Assembly (NCBI GenBank): GCA_024402475.1
Contig: JAKSTQ010000004.1
Span: 1-64,000 of the forward strand
Source of the DNA: Treponema sp.
GTDB taxonomy: Bacteria > Spirochaetota > Spirochaetia > Treponematales > Treponemataceae
Reading direction: 5' to 3'
Length of the DNA: 64,000 nt
Position 1 is the first letter of the stretch. Every line of letters starts with the position of its first letter. A program made the translations under genes and the position numbers. The notes under the pieces are model-generated. The model searched no databases, was not told where the DNA came from, and saw nothing but the letters and a program-made list of their open reading frames with translations. Of the stretch, positions 1 to 8,527 are shown piece by piece.

Positions 1-55
1 CAAGAACCATCATTGTTGTTTTAGAAAGATTACTTTTAGGACCTTCAACTGTTTC

Positions 56-883
56 TTATAAAGCAGCTGTTCCTGAAAGTTTAAGTTTGATTTTAATCTC
101 TCCAATAACAGGCATGGTAATTGTTTCCGTGCAAGTTTGCAGTTCAGCTGGACGTTTTGTATCATCATAAGAGAATTCAAAATCAACATAGTTATCTTCA
201 AGATTATTTGAATTTGGAAGCTTTATAGAATAGTTGCTGTTAAATGGTCCAGTATTAGAACCGTTTCTTCTTTCTATTGCATAAGCATCTGCAGCGAATC
301 TGATTTTAGCTTTTCCAGAGCCTGTGAAATTAAGATTGTAAACAGTATAACCATATTTATCTTTTGCTTCTTCTTTATTCATGGTTACAGTTCCTTCATA
401 GCCGTCAAGCAAAGAAAGAGATCCCGTTGCAGTCGGATCATTTTCAGCTTTTAGATTTGCATCATTACATGAACCTTTAAGGTCTACATCATTATTTGTA
501 ACATTTGATATACCGAAGATATAAACGGAAACTGAACCATTGTTTTCATCTTTATGCTGTGGGGTAAAGGTAATAGAAAAGTCTTTAGAAGTGAGTTTCT
601 GATTTTTGAAAGCAATAAGTTCTTTTTCTGTGAGACTTGCCTTGAACATAGCAGAATCGGAAAGAGTTGGTACATCTTCAAGATATCCGTCAGTTGTTAA
701 CCTGAACTTTTTTGTAATAGAAGAGCCATAAGCTACTTCTCCGAAATCAGTTCCTTCCAATGGTGTAATAATGATTTTTGTAGCAGCATTCTGCGGTTGT
801 GAAGGAGCAGGTGGGGTACAACCGGTAAATAAAATACCAATTGTAACAATTGACATTGCAATAAATGATAGTGTTCTTTTCAT
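56..883 (-). CDS. Exported lipoprotein of unknown function (275 aa)
   Basis: The N-terminus is a bacterial lipoprotein signal: Lys-Arg, a hydrophobic core, then the lipobox LFTGC with the lipidated Cys at residue 22, followed by a Pro/Ser/Gln-rich spacer (CTPPAPSQPQ). The mature part is about 250 residues of Ser/Thr/Asn-rich, probably beta-rich sequence with no recognised domain. An AGGAG ribosome-binding site lies about 9 nt before the ATG. It should be anchored to a membrane leaflet and face the periplasm or surface. The gene stands alone: the window edge is downstream and a gap of about 400 bp upstream. The lipoprotein call is firm; the function is unknown. Confidence 0.8.
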   Translation of the reverse strand: MKRTLSFIAMSIVTIGILFTGCTPPAPSQPQNAATKIIITPLEGTDFGEVAYGSSITKKFRLTTDGYLEDVPTLSDSAMFKASLTEKELIAFKNQKLTSKDFSITFTPQHKDENNGSVSVYIFGISNVTNNDVDLKGSCNDANLKAENDPTATGSLSLLDGYEGTVTMNKEEAKDKYGYTVYNLNFTGSGKAKIRFAADAYAIERRNGSNTGPFNSNYSIKLPNSNNLEDNYVDFEFSYDDTKRPAELQTCTETITMPVIGEIKIKLKLSGTAAL

Positions 884-1081
884 AAATTTTCTCCTGATGA
901 TAAAATTATTTTAGATAACTTTCAAAAATCCTTTCGTAATCTGCCTTTGTTTCTGCCTGAACGAATCTTTACCGTTACAACTCCGTGCAATTCCTTACAA
1001 CTACAGACTACAATATATAGGTAAATAAATCAACTTTTATGTCATATTTATTTGAGATTTTACTGTCATTTTTACTGTCAG

Positions 1082-1192
1082 GAAAAATTAAGAGAAATTC
1101 TAAATAAAACTTTACAAGAGCTTGGTGTGCCACCTTATGATAACTTTGGCTTTGAATCTGTATGGAATCAGGTAAAGTCAATGATTGACTAG
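1082..1192 (+). pseudogene. Possible C-terminal gene remnant (36 codons, no start)
   Basis: From 1082 to the TAG at 1190-1192 the frame reads as ordinary protein (for example LQELGVPPYDNF and ESVWNQVK). The open frame only extends back to 1025 and has no plausible ATG or ribosome-binding site. It resembles the last residues of a soluble protein whose front has been deleted. The parent family was not recognised. A chance open frame of this length is possible, so confidence is low. Confidence 0.3.
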
Positions 1193-1215
1193 AATGTTCG
1201 ATATATTGTTTTTTT

Positions 1216-1243
1216 TTGAATATGTAAAAGGAAACATTATAAC
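1216..1243 (+). promoter_or_regulatory. Sigma70-type promoter for the small-peptide genes
   Basis: TTGAAT (1216-1221), a 16-bp spacer and TATAAC (1238-1243) lie 38 nt before the first small start codon. This is a good match to the housekeeping consensus. Confidence 0.55.
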
Positions 1244-1280
1244 AGGATAAAATAGAAATTACATTTTTAAGGTGTTATTT

Positions 1281-1391
1281 ATGGGTAATGATAAGAAGGA
1301 TAATAACAGGGAAACAAAAAAAATTGATAATTTAGATAAGTCTGATAAGTCTAATACTAATACGGATATAAAACAAATTGATCAAAAATAA
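1281..1391 (+). CDS. Small, very hydrophilic peptide (36 aa)
   Basis: This ATG-started frame is preceded by AAGGTG about 7 nt upstream and by a good promoter. The peptide is almost wholly Lys, Asp, Asn, Thr and Ser, with no hydrophobic segment and no Cys. Its first residues (MGNDKKDNN) resemble those of the next gene's product (MDNKKTND), which suggests a related origin. The stop codon is 22 nt before the next ATG, so the two are probably co-transcribed. It could be an immunity or partner peptide for the glycine-rich product downstream; that role is inference. Confidence 0.5.
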   Translation: MGNDKKDNNRETKKIDNLDKSDKSNTNTDIKQIDQK

Positions 1392-1413
1392 GCTTTTATA
1401 TCAAGGAGAAGTT

Positions 1414-1599
1414 ATGGATAATAAAAAGACAAATGATGAATCATCTGGTGGGGTAGCAGGTGGTGCTGCAGCTGGAGCAGCCGCTGGACTGGCTATAGGA
1501 GCTACAGTGGCTGGTGTTCCTGGAGCAGTAATTGGAGCTATTTTTGGTACGTTGGGAGGTGCTTTTTGGGGAGGCACTAAATCTTCTAAGAAAAAATAA
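1414..1599 (+). CDS. Gly/Ala-rich membrane-active-looking peptide (61 aa), bacteriocin-like
   Basis: The ATG at 1414 follows AAGGAG at 1403-1408; an in-frame TTG at 1378 has no site. The product has a polar N-terminus of about 11 residues ending in a Gly-Gly pair (SSGG, residues 12-13). Next come about 40 residues of Gly/Ala-rich hydrophobic sequence with repeated GxxxG spacing and a short Lys-rich tail. That layout recalls double-glycine-leader class II bacteriocins and also glycine-zipper membrane proteins. The leader is short and lacks the usual hydrophobic pattern, and no C39-type exporter is in the window. A terminator follows at once. The gene call is good; the function is a guess. Confidence 0.65.
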   Translation: MDNKKTNDESSGGVAGGAAAGAAAGLAIGATVAGVPGAVIGAIFGTLGGAFWGGTKSSKKK

Positions 1600-1629
1600 A
1601 ATAAAGATTAAATCATAATTTATGAAGTC

Positions 1630-1667
1630 AAAACGGGCAGGTATAACTTGCCCGTTTTCTTTTTTTC
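1630..1667 (+). terminator. Rho-independent terminator after the small-peptide genes
   Basis: A 10-bp stem (AAAACGGGCA with TGCCCGTTTT) and a 9-nt loop are followed by a T-rich run. Confidence 0.85.
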
Positions 1668-1744
1668 TTGTCTATATAGCAATATATAAGGTACTATATA
1701 ATATATTAAAAAAAATATTATTTTTATAATAGTCGGATTTTTTT

Positions 1745-3163
1745 ATGTTGAGTTTTTTAATAGAATATCAGAAATACTTTATGCTTTTTTTACAGGGCGC
1801 CTGTATTTTTACGGCGTTCCTGATTTTGATTACCCGCAGTCTGTGTGCTAAAAGAAAAATTGCAATATTTTTTCTTGAAGTAAGTGCTGTGTTTTATCTT
1901 GGAGCTCCGGTTTTTTATTTGACTTACGATGGAGTTCCGGGGAATGTAATACGAATTGCGTTAATCGTTTCAAAGTCAATTGATTATTTAGCTCCGCTGT
2001 TTATGCTTTTTAGTTTTAATATGTATCTGAGAGATTTGATTTCTCACAAGTCTGAAAACTATAGACAAAATTCTGTACTGTTGATTTCTTCAGAGATTGT
2101 TCTCCTGCTTGGTGTTGTTCTATTTATTGTTTCAAGATTTACCGGCTGGTATTTTTTTTATGATGAATTGAATTTTTATCACCGTGCAAAAGGCAGAATA
2201 TATGCAACAATTATTCCTGCTGTATGTATGATTCTTCAGATTCTTGTTATTTCATTCAATTATAAAAATATTTCAAAGAAAGTTCGTGTTCCTCTGGTTT
2301 TGTTTCTTGTAATGCCAATTATTTCTTCTGTGCTTTCTTTTGTCACTCCAGGTTTTCACCTTTCAAATATTTCCACCGTATTTATGGCAATTGTGCTGTA
2401 TATTTTTGTTGTTATGGATTCTAATGATGCGATTGAGTCTGCACATAAAAGAGAAGTTGAAATTCTTGAAAACCATAAAAAAGAACTCGAAATAAAAGTT
2501 GCAGAAAGAACTAAAGAACTTCTTATAGCAAATGAAAAAGCTGAACATTTACTGCTGAATATTTTACCTGAATCTATTGCAAAGGAACTTACAGAAAATC
2601 CTGACAAAACAATTTCTCAAAAATATCCTAACGCAACAATTCTGTTTACTGACATTGTAGGTTTTACAAAAATGAGCAGCCAGATGTCTGCCGAACAGAC
2701 TGTTTTAATGTTAAATGAACTTGTTTCTCTTTTTGATATGCGTGCTCAAAAAGAGGGAATTGAAAAAATCAAGACCATAGGTGATGCTTATATGGCTGCA
2801 ACTGGTTTGAGTGTACAGGAAAATTCTGATGAAGCACTAAAAATGATTCATTTTGCAAAAGGGCTTTTAGAAGATGTTAATCAGTTTAATAAAAAATCTT
2901 CTGTGCAGATTAAAATCAGAATTGGAATCAATACCGGAAATCTCGTTGCAGGCGTAATTGGGAAAACAAAATTTATTTATGATGTGTGGGGTGACACTGT
3001 GAATGTTGCAAGCCGAATGGAAAGTACCGGCGAACCTATGCGCATTCATGTTTCAGAAAGTACCTGGCTTTTGACAAAAGATTTTATTCAATATGATAAT
3101 CCTGTTATGGTAGAAGTTAAAGGTAAAGGTAATATGAACTGTTATTTTGTCAAAGATGAATGA
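1745..3163 (+). CDS. Membrane-bound class III adenylate cyclase (472 aa)
   Basis: It makes cyclic AMP from ATP at the inner membrane. Seven hydrophobic segments fill residues 1-235. They are followed by a charged signalling helix (about 238-285) and a class III cyclase domain (about 295-470). The two metal-binding aspartates are Asp303 (LFTDIVGF) and Asp347 (TIGDAY). The purine-selecting pair is Lys343 and Asp413 (YDVWGDTVN), the Lys/Asp combination of adenylate rather than guanylate cyclases, and the NVASRM segment supplies the transition-state Asn and Arg. All key residues are present, so a full homodimer should be active. The 7-TM part is probably the sensor; its ligand is unknown. Confidence 0.88.
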   Translation: MLSFLIEYQKYFMLFLQGACIFTAFLILITRSLCAKRKIAIFFLEVSAVFYLGAPVFYLTYDGVPGNVIRIALIVSKSIDYLAPLFMLFSFNMYLRDLISHKSENYRQNSVLLISSEIVLLLGVVLFIVSRFTGWYFFYDELNFYHRAKGRIYATIIPAVCMILQILVISFNYKNISKKVRVPLVLFLVMPIISSVLSFVTPGFHLSNISTVFMAIVLYIFVVMDSNDAIESAHKREVEILENHKKELEIKVAERTKELLIANEKAEHLLLNILPESIAKELTENPDKTISQKYPNATILFTDIVGFTKMSSQMSAEQTVLMLNELVSLFDMRAQKEGIEKIKTIGDAYMAATGLSVQENSDEALKMIHFAKGLLEDVNQFNKKSSVQIKIRIGINTGNLVAGVIGKTKFIYDVWGDTVNVASRMESTGEPMRIHVSESTWLLTKDFIQYDNPVMVEVKGKGNMNCYFVKDE

Positions 3164-3219
3164 TGACACATTTTAGATTTCATAAATTTTTGGAAAATGT
3201 TTCTGGTCTGTGAGGTTGC

Positions 3220-4167
3220 ATGAAAATTAATCGGATAATAATTTTTAATATTCTGTTTAGTTTAACTTCTTCTTTGTATGCTCAGGATGTTGTTTTGCTT
3301 AAATCCTTTAATATCAATGGACATGAAGAAATTAAAAAAGTAAAAATTCGTGAAAAAATTGAATATGATTATTCTGGTCGGGAACAAAAATATAGTGAAG
3401 GCGGAAACGTCAAAAAGCTTTATTTTTATAATGAAAATGGCCGGCTTGAAAAAGTTCTGGAAGCACAATGGCGAAAAGATTCTTCGCTTATTTCTATTGA
3501 ATATAATTTAGAAAAAAATATTACTGAACAGAAAACCGCTGACCGTTATTATGAAACCCTTTATTTTTATAATCAGCAAAATCAATTGATCAAAATGATT
3601 GAAACGCCGCCGGTAACAGATATAAATCCAGTCGTAACATATTATTCTTATGATGAAAAAGGTCAGCTGATTCAAATGAAAGATGACCGCGGAACTTATA
3701 ATTATGAATACAACGATGAAGGTAGCTTGATACATGAGTATTCTTCTTTAGGCGGTGAAGAGTTCTATGAGTATGATGACTCAGGTCGAAAAACTTACAG
3801 AAAATGGATTCACAATAAGATAAATGTTTATGAATATTTTTTTAATTATGAAGATGAAGAAAATACATGCAGAATCAGAAGAACAAAAAAAGCTGGTAAA
3901 GAAACTGTTTTTGATTTTACTGATTTTGAACAGTATGATGAATATCACCGCCTGGTGTATTCTAAAAAGTATTTTCATATTAATACTTCCGAAGCAAAAC
4001 TTTTGTTCTATGAAATTAAAGAATCTTTCATTGAATATGACGACAATGGCTGGATTAAACATTTAAAAGAAGTTGTTGACGGAAATGAAACCAATAAATA
4101 TTACGAATATGTTTTTTGGGACAACGGCAAAGTGAATACCTGCACAACTTATGAAGAAGTGCAGTAA
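3220..4167 (+). CDS. Exported YD-repeat-like protein (315 aa)
   Basis: A signal peptide (MKIN..., cleavage after the Ala of SLYAQD) is followed by irregular repeats of the form Y-x-Y-x-x-x-G-x-L/R (YFYNENGRL, YFYNQQNQL, YSYDEKGQL, YEYNDEGSL, YEYDDSGR). This is the beta-hairpin repeat of Rhs/teneurin-type shells. With only about eight repeats and no toxin domain or RHS core motif, it is not a full Rhs effector. It lies 56 nt after the cyclase on the same strand and could share its transcript. The substrate or partner is unknown. Confidence 0.7.
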   Translation: MKINRIIIFNILFSLTSSLYAQDVVLLKSFNINGHEEIKKVKIREKIEYDYSGREQKYSEGGNVKKLYFYNENGRLEKVLEAQWRKDSSLISIEYNLEKNITEQKTADRYYETLYFYNQQNQLIKMIETPPVTDINPVVTYYSYDEKGQLIQMKDDRGTYNYEYNDEGSLIHEYSSLGGEEFYEYDDSGRKTYRKWIHNKINVYEYFFNYEDEENTCRIRRTKKAGKETVFDFTDFEQYDEYHRLVYSKKYFHINTSEAKLLFYEIKESFIEYDDNGWIKHLKEVVDGNETNKYYEYVFWDNGKVNTCTTYEEVQ

Positions 4168-4259
4168 ACATTTTCATATTTATGTCCTAAAGTCTATTTC
4201 TGGCGATAAAGAGTAAATAGATAAGCATAACTTTAATTTGAGAAAAAATGCTAATTAAA

Positions 4260-7190
4260 TTACTGGTAAAGCAATTTTTCAAGAGTTTCAAAAATCAATT
4301 CAAGACATTCTTCACGGGAATTGCATGCAGTTTTGTTAAACTGGTTGTCGATTGAAAATTTCCATTTACCTGTATCTTTAAAATGGAAAAGTACAATCAG
4401 ATGATTTTTAATCTTAAGGTATTCATGACCTTTAGAAGAACGTTTCCATGATTTGTTTTTGAAATTAACTTTACGGTGCAGTTTATTTTTAAATGCTGCT
4501 TCGCGTTTACGTGCTTTGTTTATATTTCCTTCTAGCTTACCAGCGCAGACACATCCACAGTCAAGTTGTGCTCCTGTTTCCTGGTGATACATGTGATGAG
4601 AATAACGGATAATCTGATGTCCGCACATCTGACAGATTTCTGACGGTGACTGTAAATCTGTAATTCCTACACATGTCCAGCCTTGTTTAGGAAAACTTGG
4701 ATCATCCCAGTAATTGGAAGCTCCGTTTAGTTTCTGGCGAAGTTCATCTGAGATTTTTGTCATGTCAGGAGCTTGTTCTTCATCACTTGAATCTTCAGGT
4801 TCATCAATTACTTCAATTTCGAATCCTTCGTTTTCTTCAGTACTGTCAGCAACTTCAACCGGTTCTGCTGTCTGAAACTGAAATTCTACAGTTTCAATAT
4901 CTTCTTCGTACTGAGGAAGTTCAGGGAATTCATTTTCGATGCCGTTTTTCTGTTTATTTTCTTCAATAAGTTTTCCAGGTTCCTGTGGCAATGTAATAAG
5001 CAGTTTATCGTGTTTTTGATTAAAGTAGTCAGCATTTATCGAACGTGGCTGGAGCATCCCGTCAAACTGAACAGAGTACACTTTTCGTTTGTTATCAAAA
5101 GAGAGAATTCGCCCTTTACCAAAAATATGATGTTCAACTATCTGAGTTTCATTGTTTTGTGGAGCAGGCAGTTCTTCTATCATCTGCTGATTTAAACGAT
5201 GTATGTATCCCCAGCTTTCTCTTTCAAGATCATCACTTATTTTTCCGATTCTTACATAATTTTTTTCGCCGATCTCATACAGAAAACGGGACGGTAGTTT
5301 TTTCATTCCCTGCTGGTTTTGACCTTCGCTGTCCATGATGTACAGATGTTCCTGTGCGCGAGTAATTGCAACGTAGCAAAGACGGCGTTCTTCTTCAAGG
5401 CCTTCCTTCTTTCGTTCTTCGATAGTTTTTGAACTTGGAAAGATTCCTTCTGAAAATCCAATGACAAACACAACAGGAAATTCAAGGCCTTTGGATGCAT
5501 GAATTGTCATAAGTTTTACAGCTTCGCATGGTTTTTCTGTGTCTTCTGCAGACATAAGCGCAATCTGCTGTAAAAATTCTTCCAGGCTGACATTCTCTCC
5601 ATAACTGTTTTCAAATTCATTTGCAATTCGTTTGAACTCAGAAAGGTTATCAAGGCGTTCTTCATCACCAAGTTCACGGATATATTTTTCATAACCTGAC
5701 TCAATACAAACTTGATTTACAAGTTCAGAAATTTTAATTGAATCCTTAAGGTTTTTCATATTTTCGATCAGTGAAACAAAAGCTGCGCCTCCACTTCCAT
5801 TAAAAGCCGGATCGGCCAGATGTGATTTTAGAACTTCATAAAGGCTTTTGTTTTTTAGGCCGTCCTGGTCAAAGAGATTGATTTCGTTGTTTTCACGGAT
5901 TGTTTCAAGCGCTGCAATTCTTACACGACCGAACTGGCGGCGTGGAGTATTGATTATTCGCTTAAAAGAAAGGTCATCATTAAATGCGATGACACGCAGA
6001 TATGCAACCACATCCTGAATTTCCATTCGCTGGTAAAATTTAACTCCGCCAAAAATCTCGTAAGGAATGTTTTCTTCAACAAGTTTTCGTTCGACAATGC
6101 GGGAAAGAAAACTGGAGCGGTAAAGAATTGCAAAATCGGAATAGGATTTTTTCTGCTTTTTATGTATCTCTTTGATTGTTTTTACAATACTTGCTGTTTC
6201 TGCATCTTCCGATTTTGAATGAATATGTTCAACTGCGGCTCCATCAGTACTGCGTGTAAAAAGATCTTTTTCAAGACGCAGCTCGTTTTTTTCGATGAGA
6301 GTATTTGCGCATTGAAGAATCTGCGGAGTGGAACGATAGTTCTGATTTAAGATAATAGTTTTTGTTCCTGGATGAGATTTGTCAAAATCAACAAGAAGCT
6401 TAACATTTGAACCTCGCCATTCGTAAATGTTCTGGTCGGGATCACCTACGATCATCAGGTTTTTGTAACAATCGCTTAAAATGTCGATCAACCGCATTTC
6501 TGTCATTGAACTGTCCTGAAATTCATCGACCATAATATAGTTAAGCCGCTGCTGCCATTTGGTACGGACTTCTTCATCATTAATTAAAAGATAAAGAGCA
6601 TAACTCATTAAATAAGTAAAATCCAGGCTGTAAATTGCTTTCTGGCGCTGAAGATAATCTTCTATAATGATATCATCCTGGGTTTTAATTTCGGGGAGAA
6701 TCTGAACCATGTCGGCGTTACACATTTTAGGCACATAAGACAAATCCTGCTTTTTTGCAGCAATTTTTTTCAGGAGATTTTGAAAATTTGCGTAATCAAG
6801 TTTGAATTCATATTTCTGGAAAATTTCTTCGAGGATACTTTTTTGCTGCCAGGTATCGATAATCTGAAATCCTTTTGTAAGAAAGAGTTTTTCAGGATTC
6901 TCACGGATAAGGCGTGCACAAAAACCATGATAAGTACAGATCAGAGAAGTTGTGTATTCAGGACCAATAAGATTTGTAATTCGCTTTTTCATTTCTGCGG
7001 CGGCCTTATTGGTAAATGTAACGCACAGAATGTTAGAGGAATCAATTCCATATTCTTTTACAAGATATGCATAGCGGCTCACAAGAAGTTTAGTTTTCCC
7101 AGATCCTGCTCCTGCAATGACACGTACGTAACCTTCAGTATTTTGAACAGCATGAGTCTGTTTGTCGTTTAATTTCGCAAAAATATTCAT
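4260..7190 (-). CDS. UvrD/PcrA-like superfamily 1 DNA helicase with extended C-terminus (976 aa)
   Basis: An ATP-driven 3'-5' DNA helicase of the UvrD/Rep/PcrA group, probably for repair or replication restart. Visible motifs are the Walker A AGAGSGKT (residues 26-33), DEFQD (about 222-226, in place of the usual DEYQD), ASKGLEFPVVF and the motif VI-like YVAITRAQEHLY. The helicase core ends near residue 660. An acidic linker follows a Tudor-like beta segment (IFGKGRILSFDNK, the PcrA C-terminal type), then a Cys/His-rich module (CQMCGH ... DCGCVC, about 850-880) and a basic tail. The tail is not part of ordinary UvrD. The start has GGAGG 6-7 nt upstream. The helicase call is firm; the added domain probably aids nucleic-acid binding. 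Confidence 0.9.
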   Translation of the reverse strand: MNIFAKLNDKQTHAVQNTEGYVRVIAGAGSGKTKLLVSRYAYLVKEYGIDSSNILCVTFTNKAAAEMKKRITNLIGPEYTTSLICTYHGFCARLIRENPEKLFLTKGFQIIDTWQQKSILEEIFQKYEFKLDYANFQNLLKKIAAKKQDLSYVPKMCNADMVQILPEIKTQDDIIIEDYLQRQKAIYSLDFTYLMSYALYLLINDEEVRTKWQQRLNYIMVDEFQDSSMTEMRLIDILSDCYKNLMIVGDPDQNIYEWRGSNVKLLVDFDKSHPGTKTIILNQNYRSTPQILQCANTLIEKNELRLEKDLFTRSTDGAAVEHIHSKSEDAETASIVKTIKEIHKKQKKSYSDFAILYRSSFLSRIVERKLVEENIPYEIFGGVKFYQRMEIQDVVAYLRVIAFNDDLSFKRIINTPRRQFGRVRIAALETIRENNEINLFDQDGLKNKSLYEVLKSHLADPAFNGSGGAAFVSLIENMKNLKDSIKISELVNQVCIESGYEKYIRELGDEERLDNLSEFKRIANEFENSYGENVSLEEFLQQIALMSAEDTEKPCEAVKLMTIHASKGLEFPVVFVIGFSEGIFPSSKTIEERKKEGLEEERRLCYVAITRAQEHLYIMDSEGQNQQGMKKLPSRFLYEIGEKNYVRIGKISDDLERESWGYIHRLNQQMIEELPAPQNNETQIVEHHIFGKGRILSFDNKRKVYSVQFDGMLQPRSINADYFNQKHDKLLITLPQEPGKLIEENKQKNGIENEFPELPQYEEDIETVEFQFQTAEPVEVADSTEENEGFEIEVIDEPEDSSDEEQAPDMTKISDELRQKLNGASNYWDDPSFPKQGWTCVGITDLQSPSEICQMCGHQIIRYSHHMYHQETGAQLDCGCVCAGKLEGNINKARKREAAFKNKLHRKVNFKNKSWKRSSKGHEYLKIKNHLIVLFHFKDTGKWKFSIDNQFNKTACNSREECLELIFETLEKLLYQ

Positions 7191-7266
7191 AAATAATCCT
7201 CCACTATAATATAGTATGGATTTAGTCTATCAAATTGTGATGGAGTAAAAAAAATTATCAAAAATT

Positions 7267-7331
7267 TTAAACTTCACCTTTGTCACTTTTATAATATATT
7301 TATAGGGGTGACATATAATGTCAGTCATGAC
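7267..7331 (+). promoter_or_regulatory. Promoter with clustered GTCA inverted repeats before the WYL gene
   Basis: TTAAAC (7267-7272), 17 bp and TATAAT (7290-7295) form the promoter. Around it lie TGTCAC (7281-7286) with GTGACA (7308-7313), TGACAT-ATA-ATGTCA (7309-7323) and GTCATGAC (7324-7331). The dyads flank and follow the -10 box, as operators do. Autoregulation by the WYL protein encoded next is the obvious hypothesis. Confidence 0.5.
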
Positions 7332-7339
7332 GGCTTAGA

Positions 7340-8380
7340 ATGAAATTGAATATGGAAAAATATCAGGGATCAAAAAAACAGTTTTATAATTGCATAAGGA
7401 TTGATGAACTTCTTAGAAACAAAACTTATCCGTCTGTTAAAACGATAATGGGTGTTCTTGAATTGTCTGAACGGCAGGTTTTAAGAATCATTAAAGACAT
7501 GAAAGAAATTTACAATGCCCCGATTGAATATGATAAAGAACATAAAGGGTATTGTTATCTCCTGGATGGTTTTTCCATTTCGGATATTTCACTTGATGAA
7601 AATGAATCCTTTGCTTTACAGGTATGCAATTCTTTTGCAAGGAAAGTTTTTGGCGGCTCAAAATTATTTGACCGTCTGTATAAGGGACTTTCTTCTTTGC
7701 AAAACAGGGCAGAACTTTTTGATAATGATGAAGGTAAGGCTCTGGCAGATAGAATTCATTTCGCATTCGGCACAACTAATATGGGGTTTGAATTATTCCA
7801 GAAACAGGACAATTTTGAACAGGTGCTTTTAGATTCAATTAAGAACGGGCAGCTGATAAATCTTTCGTACCGGCTGTGGAAAGACAGAAAAATACAAAGT
7901 GAAACTGTACTTCCTCTGATAATTGTAATGCATGAGGAATTTTCCTGGCTGTTACTTTATATCAAGGCATCAGCATTTTCATCTTCTTTTAATGAAGTGA
8001 ATTTAGATCTGGGGAATTTTGGACTTATTTCATTCAGTGATATTACAGCTATAAATATTTATAAGGATTCACATGCAAAGACTGTGACTATACCTAATGA
8101 GTTTTCGTATTTTGGTAACAGCGCTGCAGATAAATATAATGAACCGAACCGGGAAAGCTGTTATGAAAAAAAGGGAATAAGTTTTGGATTTAGAATTGCT
8201 TTCCCTGACATGGCGGATAATAAACCGTATAACGTAATTGCTCATTTTGAACTAAACAGCGATTTTGAGTATGAAATTCAAAAAGGACTGCTTGATGGAG
8301 CTTATCATTGTGATGAAGATCCATTTAGTTCTTCAGAAAATACAACTGGTTTTCCGGAAGTTGAAGGTTTGTTAATTTAG
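7340..8380 (+). CDS. WYL-domain transcriptional regulator (346 aa)
   Basis: Residues about 10-70 form a winged-helix/DeoR-type DNA-binding domain (RIDELLRNKTYPSVKTIM, then ERQVLRIIKDM). The middle has the WYL-family pattern (LINLSYRLWKDRK ... LPLIIVMHEEFSWLLLY), in which a beta barrel is thought to bind a nucleotide or nucleic-acid ligand. Length fits the family. There is no clear ribosome-binding site; ATG at 7352 is an alternative start. Dyads overlap its promoter, suggesting self-control. The 100-bp gap downstream contains another ATGTCA copy. The regulated process is not evident from neighbours. Confidence 0.75.
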   Translation: MKLNMEKYQGSKKQFYNCIRIDELLRNKTYPSVKTIMGVLELSERQVLRIIKDMKEIYNAPIEYDKEHKGYCYLLDGFSISDISLDENESFALQVCNSFARKVFGGSKLFDRLYKGLSSLQNRAELFDNDEGKALADRIHFAFGTTNMGFELFQKQDNFEQVLLDSIKNGQLINLSYRLWKDRKIQSETVLPLIIVMHEEFSWLLLYIKASAFSSSFNEVNLDLGNFGLISFSDITAINIYKDSHAKTVTIPNEFSYFGNSAADKYNEPNRESCYEKKGISFGFRIAFPDMADNKPYNVIAHFELNSDFEYEIQKGLLDGAYHCDEDPFSSSENTTGFPEVEGLLI

Positions 8381-8527
8381 ACTGCCATAAAATGTCAGTG
8401 GCCCTAATCAGATAGTAATTTCTTTATTTTCTTGTTACAATTAAAGGCAGTTGAAAAGTAAACCTGATTATCTTTTGTTAAAAATTTTATGTTTGCTAAA
8501 ACTATTAAGGTTAAAGTTTTTGCGTAT

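Larger units (their letters stand above)
884..1280. other. 397-bp low-coding intergenic region
   Basis: This gap separates the divergent lipoprotein gene and the small-peptide genes. It is A/T-rich and holds a short direct repeat of tactgtca (around 1061-1080), an open frame that looks like a gene tail (1082-1192) and the promoter of the small-peptide genes near its right end. No RNA gene or full-length CDS was recognised. Confidence 0.6.

Noticed and set aside
3220..4167. Rhs toxin
   Set aside because: Too short, and it has only weak YD-like repeats and no core motif, toxin domain or immunity gene.
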